DNA from: Arthrobacter sp.
Lineage (GTDB): Bacteria > Actinomycetota > Actinomycetes > Actinomycetales > Micrococcaceae
Assembly (NCBI GenBank): GCA_031277795.1
Contig: JAITLQ010000015.1
Span: 341,667 to 405,666, forward strand
Direction of reading: 5' to 3'
Length of the DNA stretch: 64,000 nucleotides
How positions within the stretch are numbered: position 1 is the stretch's first letter; each line of letters starts with the position of its first letter. Both the position numbers and the translations under genes were made by a program. The notes under the pieces are model-generated. The model did not search any database. It saw nothing but the letters and a program-made list of their open reading frames with translations, and was not told where the DNA came from. Of this stretch, positions 23,817-32,480 are shown one piece after another.

Positions 23817-25802
23817 CTAGCTCAGGCGGCGGCGCGCGATGCCGAGCATCACGAGCGGGATCACGAGCAGTGCGAGCGGCACCAGCAGGAGCCAGGCCAG
23901 CGGGCTGGAGAGCACGCCCTGCAGCGAGGCGGCGGAGGACTGGGTCCGCAGCAGCTTGGTGCCGTCGGCGAGCTGGGTGGTGCCCGAGTTCAGAGTGGCG
24001 ATGCCGTCCTTCACCTGGACCGCGCCGTCGTCCAGGGAGGCGGCGCCGTCGCGTAGCTTCTGCGTGCCGGTCGCGAGGTCGCTGGAACCGGCGGCCGCCT
24101 TGGTCAGCGCGTTGAGCAGGCCCTTCGGATCCCCGTTAGCCTGCACGGCCTGGGTGCGGTAGCCCGTGTCGAGCTGCTGCAGGCCGTCCTCGAGTTCCCC
24201 GGCTCCCGCGGCGAGCTTCGGCAGGCCCGTGGTGGGATCGGCGAGCTGGGTGGCGCCGTCGGCGATCTGCTGATTGCCCTCCGCGAGCTGCTGTGCGCCG
24301 GCCGCCAGCTTCGGCAGGCCCGTGGTGGGATCGGCCAGCTGTGCGGCGCCGGCGGAGAGGGCGGGGAGGTCCTTGGTCTTGTCGGCGAGCTGGGCGGCGC
24401 CGTCGGCGATCTGCTGGTTGCCGGCGGCGAGGCGTTCGGCGCCGGCCTGAAGGGCAGGGAGGCCGTTGGTCTTGTCGGTGAGTTGTGCGGCGCCGGCGGA
24501 GAGGGCGGGGAGGCCCTTGGTCTTGTCGGCGAGTTGCGCGGCGCCGTCGGCGATCTGCTGGTTGCCGGCGGCCAGGCGTTCGGCGCCGGCCTGGAGGGCG
24601 GGGAGGCCCTTGGTCTTGTCGGTGAGCTGCGCTGCGCCGGCGGAGAGGGCGGGGAGGCCCTTGGTCTTGTCGGCGAGCTGGGCGGCGCCGTCGGCGATCT
24701 GCTGGTTGCCGGCGGCCAGGCGTTCGGCGCCGGCGGCCAGGACGGGGAGCCCGGGGTTCTTCTCGTCCGTGGAGGTGGCCAGCTGCTTCGCGCCGGCGGC
24801 GAGGACCGGGAGTCCGGGGTTCTTCTCGTCGGTGGACGTCGCCAACTGCTGGGCACCGGCGTTGGCCTGGGCGGACCCGGCCTTCAGCTCGGCCACGCCC
24901 TTGGCCAGCTCCGGGGCCTTCGAGTTCAGCTCGGCGGCGCCGGCGTGGAGGGCGGATCCGCCGTCGCGCAGGGCCTTGATCTTGTCCTTGATCGCAGCCA
25001 GCGTCACGACCTTGCCGAGCGGGCTGTCCGCGGTCTCGAGCAGCTGATCCAGGCCGTCCAGGAGCTCCTGCGAGCCGTCGTCCAACTTCTGGGTGCCGGC
25101 GGTGAGGGCCGGAACCTTGGAATGCAGTTCGCTGAGCCCGTCCTCGAGCTGCTGCGTGCCAGCCGCCAGCTGCTTGGCTCCGGCCACCGCGTTGGCGGCG
25201 CCGTCGGACAGGCTTTCGGCCCCGGCCACGGCCCGCTTGGTGCCGGCGGCGAGTTCCTTGGCGCCGCTCGCGGCGGTGGCCGCACCCGGGGCCAGTTGCT
25301 GGGCGCCGTCGCTGGCCTTCTTGGCTCCGGCGGCGATCTGCTGCGCGCCGTCATTCGCCTTGGTGGCGCCGGCGGCGAGCTGGCCGGCCCCATCGGAGGC
25401 CGTCTTGGCTCCCGTGGCAATCTGCTGAGCGCCGTTGCCCGCCTTGCTCGCACCGTCCTTGATCTGGGTGCTGCCCTCGAGGGCCTGCGTGGTGCCGTCC
25501 GCGAGCTTCTGCCCGCCGTCGCTGATCTTGTTGAGCTTGGTGTTGAGTTTGTCGGCACCCTCATCGAGGCTGACGGTTCCGGTGCGGGCCTGCCCCGTGC
25601 CGTCCGCCAGCTCCTGCGTTCCCGCGGCGAGGGCCGTGACCCCGGAATGGGCCTGGGACATGCCGTCGTCGAGCTGCTGGGCCCCCGTGCTCACCTTGGA
25701 GCTGACGAGGGCGTAGACGGCCACCATGGCGACCAGGAAGAGGGCGAGGAGCGAGGTGATGATCGCGTGATAGAGCGTGCTCATCGAAGCGCGGGCTGAC
25801 AT
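23817..25802 (-). CDS. Long heptad-repeat protein anchored by N- and C-terminal membrane helices (YhgE/Pip-like stalk)
   Basis: A 661-residue protein with one N-terminal helix (about 12-34, HAIITSLLALFLVAMVAVYAL), about 590 residues of Gly-led heptads (pattern G-A/T-x-x-L/I-x-x, for example GTQELAD GTGQART GTVSLDE), and one C-terminal helix (LAWLLLVPLALLVIPLVMLGI) ending RRRLS. The heptads recall the extracellular part of YhgE/Pip proteins, but the multi-helix ABC2-like membrane part of that family is absent. It is predicted to form an elongated extracytoplasmic coiled-coil tethered at both ends. DNA encoding the C-terminal half contains nearly identical 144-bp tandem repeats. Function unknown. 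It is divergent from the siderophore operon. Confidence 0.8.
   Translation of the reverse strand: MSARASMSTLYHAIITSLLALFLVAMVAVYALVSSKVSTGAQQLDDGMSQAHSGVTALAAGTQELADGTGQARTGTVSLDEGADKLNTKLNKISDGGQKLADGTTQALEGSTQIKDGASKAGNGAQQIATGAKTASDGAGQLAAGATKANDGAQQIAAGAKKASDGAQQLAPGAATAASGAKELAAGTKRAVAGAESLSDGAANAVAGAKQLAAGTQQLEDGLSELHSKVPALTAGTQKLDDGSQELLDGLDQLLETADSPLGKVVTLAAIKDKIKALRDGGSALHAGAAELNSKAPELAKGVAELKAGSAQANAGAQQLATSTDEKNPGLPVLAAGAKQLATSTDEKNPGLPVLAAGAERLAAGNQQIADGAAQLADKTKGLPALSAGAAQLTDKTKGLPALQAGAERLAAGNQQIADGAAQLADKTKGLPALSAGAAQLTDKTNGLPALQAGAERLAAGNQQIADGAAQLADKTKDLPALSAGAAQLADPTTGLPKLAAGAQQLAEGNQQIADGATQLADPTTGLPKLAAGAGELEDGLQQLDTGYRTQAVQANGDPKGLLNALTKAAAGSSDLATGTQKLRDGAASLDDGAVQVKDGIATLNSGTTQLADGTKLLRTQSSAASLQGVLSSPLAWLLLVPLALLVIPLVMLGIARRRLS
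24277..24760. repeat. 144-bp in-frame tandem repeats within the heptad-repeat gene
   Basis: Equivalent positions recur at 24421, 24565 and 24709, exactly 144 nt (48 codons) apart, with a diverged copy one period before. Each unit encodes GAERLAAGNQQIADGAAQLA, followed by DKTKGLPAL blocks. Near identity at the DNA level points to recent expansion, and copy number may vary between strains. Confidence 0.85.
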
Positions 25803-25981
25803 GGGACCTCCGCTAAGGGTGCTTGATGCTGGCGATGGACTGCGTGGGCGGCCAGAGCACGGAGCACGGCACTATGTGACTCGCATCACGCTACCGAGCA
25901 GTAAAACTACCCGCCGGTAATGGAGGCAAGGGGGGTATCGGGTACTTGTCTTCGTCACAGAATGCTGTCGCTGGGCTCACA

Positions 25982-26027
25982 TTAGGGAATGCACTGTTTG
26001 CCTAATCGACGAAGGTGGCTCTAGCCT
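25982..26027 (+). promoter_or_regulatory. Promoter and candidate iron-dependent operator of the siderophore operon
   Basis: TTGCCT (25998-26003) and TAGCCT (26022-26027), 18 nt apart, form a promoter. Overlapping the -35 box is an inverted repeat TTAGG...CCTAA (25982-26005). These half-sites match the ends of the DtxR/IdeR box, but they are 14 nt apart instead of 9, so this is not a standard 19-bp iron box. Repression by an IdeR-type protein is plausible from the gene content. Confidence 0.5.
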
Positions 26028-26067
26028 GGACGACGGTTCATCTTCCGTTCGCCGAAGGACTTCACTC

Positions 26068-27132
26068 ATGCAGCTCACCCGCCGCGCCCTCGCCGCGACC
26101 GCCGTCGCCGGCCTCGCCGTGCTCTCCCTGACCGCCTGCGGCTCCGGTGATTCCGGTTCCGCCGCCTCGTCCTCCGGCTCGTCCGGGGCCTCCGAGTCGG
26201 CCGCGAGCTTCCCCGTCAAGGTCAAGAACATCTACGGCGAGACGGAGATCAAGGAGCAGCCCGAGCGCGTCGTCAGCGTCTCGTGGGTCAACGGCGACAC
26301 GGCGCTCGCGCTCGGCGTGGTTCCCGTGGCCGTCCCCAAGGTCACGTGGGGCATGAACGCCAACGACTCCACCGACTGGGCCGACGCCAAGCTGGAGGAG
26401 CTCGGCGCGGGCAAGGGCTCGGACAAGGCCCCCACGTTCTACGACGAGCCCTCCGGTGACGTGAACTACGACGCCATCGCCGCCGCCGATCCGGACGTCA
26501 TCCTGGCCGCCTACTCCGGCCTGACCGAGGAGCAGTACAAGAAGCTCGAGGAGATCGCCCCGGTCGTGGGCCCCGGCGTCGCCTCGTACTCCACCCCGTG
26601 GGAGCAGTCCACGGAGATGATCGGCGAGGCCCTGGGCAAGAAGGCCGAGGCCACGACCCTCATCGCCGACACCAAGGCCAAGCTCGCCGAGACCGCCTCC
26701 GCGCACCCCGACCTGAAGGACGTCACGGCCATCGCCGCGAACTTCGAGCCGGCCACGGGCGGCATCAACGTCTACACCGCCGCGGACAACCGCTCGCAGA
26801 TCCTCACGGCCCTGGGCATGAAGCTCGCCCCGGTCGTCACCGAGAACGAGACGAAGGACGCCTTCTTCTTCAACTACTCGGCCGAGAAGGCGGACGAGCT
26901 GGACTCGCGGATCATCTTCACCTGGTTCCCCGAGGGCCAGACGAAGCAGAGCATCGAGGCTGACAAGCTGCTCGGCCGCATCCCGGCCGTCAAGAACGGT
27001 GGCCTGGTGGGCACCGACGACAACCAGCTCCTGCTCTCCATCTCCGCCGCCAACCCGCTGAGCCTGGACTGGGGCGTCGAGAAGATCGCCGCGCTGCTGG
27101 ACGCCGGCGTCGCCGCCACGGCGGGCAAGTAA
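26068..27132 (+). CDS. Siderophore ABC transporter substrate-binding lipoprotein
   Basis: A 354-residue FecB/FepB-type binding protein. The signal peptide ends in the lipobox LTAC (lipidated Cys24), followed by a Ser/Gly-rich linker (25-45) that spaces the protein from the membrane. The fold starts with FPVKVKNIYGETEIKEQPERVVSVSW, the usual PBP2-like entry. It captures ferric siderophore outside the membrane and delivers it to the two permeases encoded next. First gene of a five-gene operon. Ligand specificity cannot be told from the sequence. Confidence 0.93.
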   Translation: MQLTRRALAATAVAGLAVLSLTACGSGDSGSAASSSGSSGASESAASFPVKVKNIYGETEIKEQPERVVSVSWVNGDTALALGVVPVAVPKVTWGMNANDSTDWADAKLEELGAGKGSDKAPTFYDEPSGDVNYDAIAAADPDVILAAYSGLTEEQYKKLEEIAPVVGPGVASYSTPWEQSTEMIGEALGKKAEATTLIADTKAKLAETASAHPDLKDVTAIAANFEPATGGINVYTAADNRSQILTALGMKLAPVVTENETKDAFFFNYSAEKADELDSRIIFTWFPEGQTKQSIEADKLLGRIPAVKNGGLVGTDDNQLLLSISAANPLSLDWGVEKIAALLDAGVAATAGK

Positions 27133-27158
27133 GCCCCGTTCTTTCTTCCTCGGGAATC

Positions 27159-28241
27159 GTGAAAACACAGCACGACGACGCCCGCGCGCCCCGGGTGCCC
27201 GCCTCACGGCGGGTGCCCGGGGCGCAGGGCGTTTCCTCGCCGGTGCGCGTGGGCCTGACGGCCCTCGTGCTGCTGGTGTTGCTCGCGCTCGCGGTGGCCT
27301 GCTCCCTGGCCTTCGGCGCGCGTGGCTATTCCTTGGAGCAGGTGTGGCAAGCGCTCGTGGACCCGGCGGGGGCCGGGGACGCCGGCATCGTCATCTCCAC
27401 GCGCATCCCGCGCACCATCAACGGCGTCCTGGTGGGTGCGGCGTTGGCGCTGTGCGGAGCCGTGATGCAGGCGGCGACGCGCAACCCGCTCGCGGACGCC
27501 GGCCTGCTCGGCCTCAATGCCGGCTCGGCTCTGGCGGTCGTGGCCGGGATCGGTCTCTTCGGCGCCGCGGCCGTGGGTACGTTGTCCTGGTTTGCCCTCG
27601 CAGGGGCCGCCGCGACGGCGCTCGTGGTGCACCTTGTGGCCGCCCGCGGGGCCGGTGGCGCCACGCCGCTCAAGCTCGCGCTGGCCGGCGCCGCGCTCGG
27701 GGCCGGCCTGGCCTCCGTGACACAGGCGATCCTGCTCAGGGGGCAGGACGAGCTGGAGACCTTCAGGTTCTGGCAGGTGGGCTCGCTCGGGGCCCGCAAG
27801 CCGGAGGATCTGCTGCTGCCCGGCCTCGTGCTCGCAGTCGGCGTGCTCCTGGCGCTGGCCTGCTCGCGCGCGCTGGATCGCCTGGCGCTGGGGGATGACG
27901 TCGCCGCCTCGCTCGGCTCCAGCCCCGCCCGCACGCGCTTTCTTGCCCTCACGGCCGCCGTGCTGCTGGCCGGCGCCGCCACCACGATCGCCGGCCCCAT
28001 CGCCTTTGTCGGCCTCGTGGTTCCCCATGCCTTGCGGCCCTTCGTCGGCCCGCGGCAGAGCCTCATCGCGCCCCTCACGCTGCTCGCCGGCCCCATCCTC
28101 GTGCTGGCCGCCGACACCGTCGGCCGCGTCGTCGCCCCTCCCGGCGAGGTGCCGGTCGGCGTCATGACGGCGCTCGTGGGCGCCCCCGTCTTCCTCGTGC
28201 TGCTGCGCGTGGCCGGGCGCGGAAAGCGGGGCCTGGCATGA
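27159..28241 (+). CDS. FecCD-family siderophore permease 1
   Basis: A 360-residue permease with GTG start at 27159. About ten membrane segments. Family motifs: ISTRIPRTINGVLVGAALALCGAVMQAATRNPLADAGLLGLNAGSAL early, and ASLGSSPARTRFLALTAAVLLAGAATTIAGPIAFVGLVVPHALR late (the ATPase-contact loop). It forms a heterodimer with the next gene product. The first about 30 residues are hydrophilic. It follows the binding-protein gene by 26 nt and overlaps the next gene by 4 nt. Confidence 0.92.
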   Translation: MKTQHDDARAPRVPASRRVPGAQGVSSPVRVGLTALVLLVLLALAVACSLAFGARGYSLEQVWQALVDPAGAGDAGIVISTRIPRTINGVLVGAALALCGAVMQAATRNPLADAGLLGLNAGSALAVVAGIGLFGAAAVGTLSWFALAGAAATALVVHLVAARGAGGATPLKLALAGAALGAGLASVTQAILLRGQDELETFRFWQVGSLGARKPEDLLLPGLVLAVGVLLALACSRALDRLALGDDVAASLGSSPARTRFLALTAAVLLAGAATTIAGPIAFVGLVVPHALRPFVGPRQSLIAPLTLLAGPILVLAADTVGRVVAPPGEVPVGVMTALVGAPVFLVLLRVAGRGKRGLA

Positions 28242-29221
28242 GCCGCCGCGCCCGCATTGGCCTGCTGAGCGCGACGCTCGTGGTGCTCCTGCTCCTCGGG
28301 GCCTGGGCCCGCCTCTCCCTCGGCGCCCGCCTCGCCTCGCCCGCCCAGCTGCTGGAGGTCTTCTCCGGCGGCGGCCGAGGCGCCCTGCGCTTCATGGTGC
28401 TGCAGGACCGGCTGCCCGCCGTGGTCGCTGCCGTGCTGGCCGGCGCCGCGTTGGCCCTCTCCGGCGGGCTCTTCCAGCGCCTGCTGCGCAACCCGCTCGC
28501 GAGCCCGGACATCATCGGCGTGGGGTACGGCGCCTCGGCCGCCACGGTGGTCGGCATGCTGGTGCTCGGCCTCAGCGGGTGGGCCCTGACGGGCTTCGCG
28601 CTGCTGGGGGCGCTGGCCGTGGCCGCCGCGATCCTGGCGATGTCGCTCGGCCGCGGGGACCTGGGCGCGCGGCTCGTGCTCTCCGGCATCGCGATCGGCG
28701 CGGCCCTCGCCGCCGTCGTGAACCTGCTGCTCACGCGCACCGATGTGCGCTCGGCCGCGGGGGCCTTGCGCTGGCTCACGGGATCCGTCACCGACGCGAC
28801 GTGGGAGAAACTCGGCATCCTGGCCGTGTCGCTCCTCGTCCTCCTGATCCTGACGGCGCTCGTGGCGCCGCGCCTTGCGCTGCTTGAACTGGGCGACGAC
28901 GCCGCGCGCGCCTTGGGCGTGCGCGTCACCGCCGCCCGCATCAGCGTGGTGGCGCTCGGGGCGGCGCTGTGCGCCGTGGCCGTCGCCGTCGTCGGGCCGC
29001 TGTCCTTCGTGGCCTTCATGTGCCATCCCCTCGCCACGCGCCTCCTGGGGCGCCGTGGCAACCTCGCCGTGACGGCGCTGACCGGTTCCACCCTCGTGGT
29101 GCTCTCAGATCTGCTCGCCGCGCATCTCTTCGGGATCGGCCACGGCCTGCCCGTCGGCGTCGTGACCGGCGTGCTCGGCGCCGCGTTCCTGCTCGTGTTG
29201 CTCTCGAAAGAACGGAGCTAA
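28238..29221 (+). CDS. FecCD-family siderophore permease 2
   Basis: A 327-residue permease, partner of the preceding one. Motifs: DRLPAVVAAVLAGAALALSGGLFQRLLRNPLASPDIIGVGYGAS and ALGVRVTAARISVVALGAALCAVAVAVVGPLSFVAFMCHPLATRL. The ATG overlaps the upstream stop codon (ATGA), so translation is coupled. It moves ferric siderophore across the membrane on ATP hydrolysis by the next gene's product. Confidence 0.92.
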   Translation: MSRRARIGLLSATLVVLLLLGAWARLSLGARLASPAQLLEVFSGGGRGALRFMVLQDRLPAVVAAVLAGAALALSGGLFQRLLRNPLASPDIIGVGYGASAATVVGMLVLGLSGWALTGFALLGALAVAAAILAMSLGRGDLGARLVLSGIAIGAALAAVVNLLLTRTDVRSAAGALRWLTGSVTDATWEKLGILAVSLLVLLILTALVAPRLALLELGDDAARALGVRVTAARISVVALGAALCAVAVAVVGPLSFVAFMCHPLATRLLGRRGNLAVTALTGSTLVVLSDLLAAHLFGIGHGLPVGVVTGVLGAAFLLVLLSKERS

Positions 29222-29224
29222 GCG

Positions 29225-30193
29225 GTGACTACTGCCGCCCAGAATCCCCGCCAGGAGGCGCAGCCCTCCGGCTTTGCCCCCGACCCCTCGGTGCGCCCGG
29301 GAGGCGCGCTCAAGGTCGAGGGCCTGCGCCTGAACTACGGCGGAGCGGACATCGTCAAGGGGCTCGACCTCGAGCTGCCCGCCGGCCGGATCAGCGTGAT
29401 CGTCGGCGCCAACGGCTGCGGCAAGTCAACCCTGCTGCGCGGGCTCTCCCGCCTGCTCAAGCCCAGCGCGGGGCGCGTGCTCCTCGACGGCGACGAGGTG
29501 CACCGGCTCGCCCCCCGCGCGCTGGCCCGCCGCGTGGCCCTGCTCCCGCAAACGCCCGTCACGCCGGAGGCGCTCTCGGTCCGCGAGCTCGTGGCCCACG
29601 GCCGCGCCCCCTACCGCTCGGCACTGCGCCGGGAGAGCGGCGAGGACCGCGCCGCGGTGGAACGCGCGCTGGACGCGACGCACCTGCAGGGGCTCGCCGA
29701 CGCCGTGGTGAGCGACCTCTCCGGGGGCCAGCGCCAGCGCGCCTGGATCGCCATGGCCCTGGCCCAGGAGACCGATGTGCTGCTGCTGGATGAGCCCACC
29801 ACCTACCTGGATCTGGCGCACCAGGTGGACGTGCTCGAGACCGTGTGGGAGCTCAACGCCCGCCGCGGCACCACCGTGGTCATGGTCCTCCACGACCTGA
29901 ACCTCGCTGCCCGCTACGCGCACCACCTCGTGGCGCTCAAGGACGGCGTGCTCGTGGCGCAGGGCAGCCCGGCCGAGGTCGTGACCACCCCCATCGTGCG
30001 CGACGTCCTCGGCCTCGAGACCGTCGTCATCCCCGATCCGGTGGCCGGTACGCCCATGGTGGTCCCGCGCGCCGGCGCGGCGGCCGTCATCACCCGCTCG
30101 GGTGAGCCGGGCGCGCACGGCGAGCACGCGCCGTCGGGCACCGGAAACCACCCCCTTCCCGAGAGCAACAGCGACACCGAGGAGCAGCGATGA
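29225..30193 (+). CDS. Siderophore ABC transporter ATP-binding protein
   Basis: A 322-residue FepC-type ATPase: Walker A GANGCGKST (61-69), signature LSGGQRQR (164-171), Walker B LLLDEP (185-190) and switch HDLNLAARYAHH. GTG start, with GGAG eight nt upstream. The C-terminus beyond about 285 is an unstructured tail (EPGAHGEHAPSGTGNHPLPE) whose APSGT is encoded by a copy of the dispersed motif GCCCGACGGC (30130-30139, read on the other strand). It overlaps the next gene by 4 nt. Confidence 0.93.
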   Translation: MTTAAQNPRQEAQPSGFAPDPSVRPGGALKVEGLRLNYGGADIVKGLDLELPAGRISVIVGANGCGKSTLLRGLSRLLKPSAGRVLLDGDEVHRLAPRALARRVALLPQTPVTPEALSVRELVAHGRAPYRSALRRESGEDRAAVERALDATHLQGLADAVVSDLSGGQRQRAWIAMALAQETDVLLLDEPTTYLDLAHQVDVLETVWELNARRGTTVVMVLHDLNLAARYAHHLVALKDGVLVAQGSPAEVVTTPIVRDVLGLETVVIPDPVAGTPMVVPRAGAAAVITRSGEPGAHGEHAPSGTGNHPLPESNSDTEEQR

Positions 30194-31224
30194 GCCAGGC
30201 CCTGACCCAGATCGGCACCGCAGCCGAGCACGCCGAGACGCTCGCCTTCCGCGGCGTGGTGCGGCGCGTCATCGAGCTGGGGCCGGGCCTGCGCCGGCTC
30301 GTGCTCGGTGGGGCCGACCTGGCCCACTTTGGTGTGCCGGAGGCCACGATGGACCTGCGCTTCAAGGTGATCGTGCCGGCGGAGGGCTCCACGCAGGCGT
30401 CGATCGGGCGCGTGCTCACGCCCCTGTTCCCCGAGGCGCCCTTGGGCGAGGGCGGGGACCCCGGCTGGTACAAGATGTGGCTGGCCTCGCCCGTGTCGGA
30501 GCGCGGCGTGATGCGCACGTACACGGTGCGCGCGCTGCGCGAGGAGGGCGGCGAGAGGGTGCTTGACGTGGACCTCGTGCTGCACGGCGTGGGGGAGGAC
30601 GGCTCGCTCGGCGAGGGCTGCGGGCCCGCCGCGGCGTGGGCGGCCGGTGCCTCGGTGGGCGACGTGTTGCACCTCCTGGGCCCCAACGCCGCGCTCACCC
30701 CCGAGGGCTACGGCGGCATCGATTTCCGCCCCGGTTCCGCCTCGCATCTGCTGCTGGCGGGGGACGAGACCGCGGCCCCGGCGCTGTGCTCCGTGCTTGA
30801 CGCGCTGCCGCGCTCCGCGAGCGGCGTGGCGCTCATCGAGGTGCCGGAGGCGGGCCAGATCCAGCCGGTCCACGCGCCCGACGGCGTGCGGGTGAGTTGG
30901 TTGGTCCGCTCGCCGGGGCAGGGTGTGGGATCGCTGCTCCTGCCCGCGGTGCACGAGGAGGCGGCGGCCTGGGTGGCCGCGTCCGAGGGGAGCTCCGGTG
31001 CCGCCGCGACGGGTGCCGCCGGCATGGAGCCGGAGGACGTGGATGTGGACGAGGTGACCCTGTGGGAGGCGCCCGTGGGCAACGCGTCCAACGACTACGC
31101 GTGGATCGCGGGCGAGGCCGGCGTGATCAAGGAGATCCGCCGGCACCTGGTCAGGGACCTCGGCGTGGACCGGACGCGGATCGCGTTCATGGGCTACTGG
31201 CGGCAGGGCCGCGCGGGGCACTGA
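30190..31224 (+). CDS. Siderophore-interacting protein (FAD-dependent ferric reductase)
   Basis: A 344-residue member of the SIP/ViuB family. RTYTVR (109-114) is the FAD-binding motif, AGDETAAPA the start of the NAD(P)H-binding half, and FMGYWRQGRA the conserved C-terminal signature. It releases iron from imported siderophores by reducing Fe(III) in the cytoplasm. An insertion of about 30 residues, rich in Ala, Gly and Glu, precedes the last segment. Last gene of the operon; ATGA overlap with the ATPase gene. Confidence 0.93.
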   Translation: MSQALTQIGTAAEHAETLAFRGVVRRVIELGPGLRRLVLGGADLAHFGVPEATMDLRFKVIVPAEGSTQASIGRVLTPLFPEAPLGEGGDPGWYKMWLASPVSERGVMRTYTVRALREEGGERVLDVDLVLHGVGEDGSLGEGCGPAAAWAAGASVGDVLHLLGPNAALTPEGYGGIDFRPGSASHLLLAGDETAAPALCSVLDALPRSASGVALIEVPEAGQIQPVHAPDGVRVSWLVRSPGQGVGSLLLPAVHEEAAAWVAASEGSSGAAATGAAGMEPEDVDVDEVTLWEAPVGNASNDYAWIAGEAGVIKEIRRHLVRDLGVDRTRIAFMGYWRQGRAGH

Positions 31225-31282
31225 GGCCGCGCCTCTCTTCCGCTCGGCCCGGGTTGCCCGCCCGGCGGCCGTCCCTCCGGGG

Positions 31283-31349
31283 TTTGCCCACCCTTGTTGC
31301 GCTTTGCCCCGGGGAATTCCCCGGGCAAAGCGCAACAAGGGTGGGCAAA
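31283..31349. repeat. Large palindrome with 27-bp arms between convergent genes
   Basis: Perfect 27-bp arms (31283-31309 and 31323-31349), beginning TTTGCCCACCCTTG, enclose CGGGGAATTCCCC, itself a short palindrome around an EcoRI-like GAATTC core. It sits between the siderophore operon and the convergent lrp gene. A right-hand AAAA and left-hand GGTTT give it weak T-runs on both strands, so it may serve as a bidirectional terminator. Confidence 0.85.
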
Positions 31350-31404
31350 AATGCTGTGTTGGGCTCGGAGCTCGGGGCTCGGGCGCGGAACGAGCGCGCG
31401 GGAG

Positions 31405-31866
31405 CTAGCTCGCGGGGGACAGCGGCCGGCCGGGCACGGGACTGGAGTAGACCACGTTGGTGGTGATGCCGCCCAGCGTGGCCAGCCGCCCCGTGATCCG
31501 CTCCAGATCGGCCATCGAGCGCGCGTGCGTCTTGATGATGAAGCAATCAGCGCCCGTCACGTGGTGCGCCTCGACGATCTCCGGCGTCGTGGCCACGAGG
31601 TCGTGGAAGGGCTTGTAGTTCCCGGAAGGATAGGCCAGCCGGACAAACGCGGTGATGGGGTAGCCGAGTGCCTCCGGATCCACCGTGACGCCGTAGCCCG
31701 TGATGATCCCCGCGTCGCCGAGCCGGCGCAGACGCTCCGACACCGCGCTGGCGGAGAGCGAGACCTCGCGCGCTAGGGCCGCCACACTGGCCCGTCCGTC
31801 TGCCTGGAGGGCGCGGATGATGGCCCGGTCGGTGCCGTCCAGGTCAGGCTGTGAATTCAAAGGCAT
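31405..31866 (-). CDS. Lrp/AsnC-family transcriptional regulator
   Basis: A 153-residue regulator: helix-turn-helix (LDGTDRAIIRALQADGRASVAALAREVSLSASAVSERLRRL) and RAM effector domain ending with ERITGRLATLGGITTNVVYSSPV. Such proteins sense amino acids. The start at 31866 (MPLNSQPDLDG) matches family length; a longer open frame upstream is unsupported. It is divergent from a rhodanese gene, which may be its target. Confidence 0.9.
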   Translation of the reverse strand: MPLNSQPDLDGTDRAIIRALQADGRASVAALAREVSLSASAVSERLRRLGDAGIITGYGVTVDPEALGYPITAFVRLAYPSGNYKPFHDLVATTPEIVEAHHVTGADCFIIKTHARSMADLERITGRLATLGGITTNVVYSSPVPGRPLSPAS

Positions 31867-31959
31867 GGTGGCGAGACTACCGCTGGAAGACCGGCGAGAC
31901 CTCCGCGTTGCCGCTGAAAGCCCCTTCAACCGCGCGCCCCGCACGGGTGAAATGGAGGC

Positions 31960-32379
31960 ATGACAGAATCCCTCAGCGCCGCCGCCTTCTTTGCCGCCAA
32001 GCTCGCCCATGAAACCGACCCGGCCGATCTCGCCGCGGCCCGCGCCGCCGGGCGCGCTCCCCTCGTCCTCGACGTTCGTAACCACGCCGCCTGGGAGCAG
32101 GGCCATCTGCCGCAGGCCCAGCACGTGCCGCTCGCCCAGCTGGCCGAGCGCATCGGCGGGTTCGCCCCGGACACGGAGACCGAGGTGGTGGTTTATTGCT
32201 GGGGCCCCGGCTGCAACGGGAGCACGCGCGGTGCCCTCGTCCTGGCCGAGCTCGGCTACAGCAACGTCAAGGAGCTCATCGGCGGCTACGAGTATTGGGT
32301 CCGCGAGGGCTTCGCCGTGGTCGGGGGCGCCGGCCGCACGCGCAGTGCGCCGGATCCGCTCACCGCGCCGGCCGCCTGA
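31960..32379 (+). CDS. Rhodanese-domain protein
   Basis: A 139-residue single-domain rhodanese: LVLDVRNHAAWEQGHLPQAQHVPL (CH2A-type motif) and active-site loop VYCWGPGCNGSTRGA, where one of the two Cys would carry persulfide sulfur. The doublet CWGPGC is typical of a subgroup associated with small-molecule sulfur transfer. ATGGAGGC gives a ribosome-binding site just before the ATG. Divergent from lrp. Substrate unknown. Confidence 0.9.
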   Translation: MTESLSAAAFFAAKLAHETDPADLAAARAAGRAPLVLDVRNHAAWEQGHLPQAQHVPLAQLAERIGGFAPDTETEVVVYCWGPGCNGSTRGALVLAELGYSNVKELIGGYEYWVREGFAVVGGAGRTRSAPDPLTAPAA

Positions 32380-32480
32380 GGCGTGTCACGCAGGGGAAGG
32401 AACCCGTCCGGGGCTCGCGCCGGGCATTGGTCCATGAGATATTTTGAGTCATCGTCCACCGCAAGCCCCGGGAGCCACTC

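Noticed and set aside
24277..24760. Regular 144-bp repeats as a CRISPR-like array
   Set aside because: The repeats are in frame inside a protein gene, have no unique spacers, and there are no cas genes.
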